This document shows, one piece after another, positions 20,395 to 20,809 of a stretch of DNA of 20,809 nucleotides. Every line of letters begins with the position of its first letter. The stretch's first letter is position 1. The stretch is taken from the NCBI GenBank assembly GCA_943704425.1, contig CALSCP010002661.1, positions 5,057 to 25,865 on the forward strand, read 5' to 3'. The notes under the pieces are model-generated. The model saw nothing but the letters and a program-made list of their open reading frames with translations. It was not told where the DNA came from and searched no databases. The translations under genes were made by a program, and so were the position numbers. The DNA is from Ministeria vibrans ATCC 50519. Taxonomy: Eukaryota > Opisthokonta > Filasterea.

Positions 20395-20809
20395 CTGGGG
20401 AGGTGAAGAGAAGGTGTGTAAGGGGTGGGAAAGAAGGGTGTGGGTGCCAGCAGCAGAGTGGAGAGGGATAATGATGATTGTTGAAAAGTGGAGAGTCGTG
20501 AGAGCAGAAAGACAGGCAGGAGGGGGTGCAAGGCAAGCGGCGAGTGTGATGCATGGATGGGGGCAAAGGGGCTCCGCTTGCGACAGGCCGGGGGTGCGCT
20601 CTGTGGCGAGTGAACTCCAGAGACGGCGCCACAAGAGCGGTTAACGCTCGTTTGTCGTGTTTGCCGAGACAGAATCAAAAAATTAAAAAAAGGGCGGCTC
20701 AAGCGACAATGCACTCTATCCGTGCGTCACGACAACAGAGGGGCCCATTGGGGCCGGCCCGCATCGTCGTTAGAAGGACGGGGAGTTGCAAAAAAAGAAG
20801 GAAAAAAAA
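20395..20809. other. Probable intron, leader or promoter of the RasGEF gene
   Basis: On the minus strand this ends in a pyrimidine-rich stretch (CTTCACCTCCCCAG) typical of a 3' splice site. No convincing coding exon is seen upstream. ATGs at 20748 and about 20763 open only short frames. The extreme end is a poly-purine run on the plus strand. The true first exon may lie here or beyond the window. Confidence 0.5.

Overview
The window is nuclear DNA of a microbial eukaryote. Genes are split by short GT-AG introns (52 to 335 bases), all three standard stop codons are used as stops, coding DNA is GC-rich, and introns and spacers are AT-rich or built of microsatellites. The gene set is riboflavin synthase (absent from animals), a mitochondrial-type coproporphyrinogen oxidase, a CYP7/CYP8-like P450, a RapGAP and a CDC25-type RasGEF. 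That fits an amoebozoan or a unicellular relative of animals and fungi. The lineage is an inference; no rRNA or other marker is present.

Layout. Positions 1-503 are microsatellite and spacer. 504-1949 (-) is a protein with one helicase-associated (HA) domain. 1950-3446 is a long spacer with repeats and no supported gene. 3447-5229 (-) is coproporphyrinogen III oxidase (six exons) and 5342-6367 (+) is renalase (one exon); the two are divergent, 112 bases apart. 6447-8899 (-) is the P450 (seven exons) and 8987-9924 (+) is riboflavin synthase (five exons); these are divergent, only 87 bases apart. Renalase and the P450 converge with 79 bases between stops. 10429-15312 (+) is a large DEP-RapGAP protein (two exons). 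15676 to about 20394 (-) is a large PH-RasGEF protein whose first exon is not resolved. These last two converge tail to tail over an AT-rich spacer.

Functional reading. The 3.4-9.9 kb block interleaves cofactor makers and users: a haem-synthesis enzyme beside a flavoenzyme, then a haem enzyme beside the flavin-synthesis enzyme. The 10.4-20.8 kb block pairs a GTPase-activating protein and a nucleotide-exchange factor for Ras/Rap-family small GTPases. Both have long Ser-rich disordered regions with similar short motifs. The DEP-RapGAP combination, the prostacyclin-synthase-like I-helix of the P450 and the two very short divergent promoters are the most interesting points. Gene models were spliced by eye from frame, GT-AG sites and family alignment, so exon 1 of the oxidase, intron 1 of the P450 and the 5' end of the RasGEF remain uncertain.
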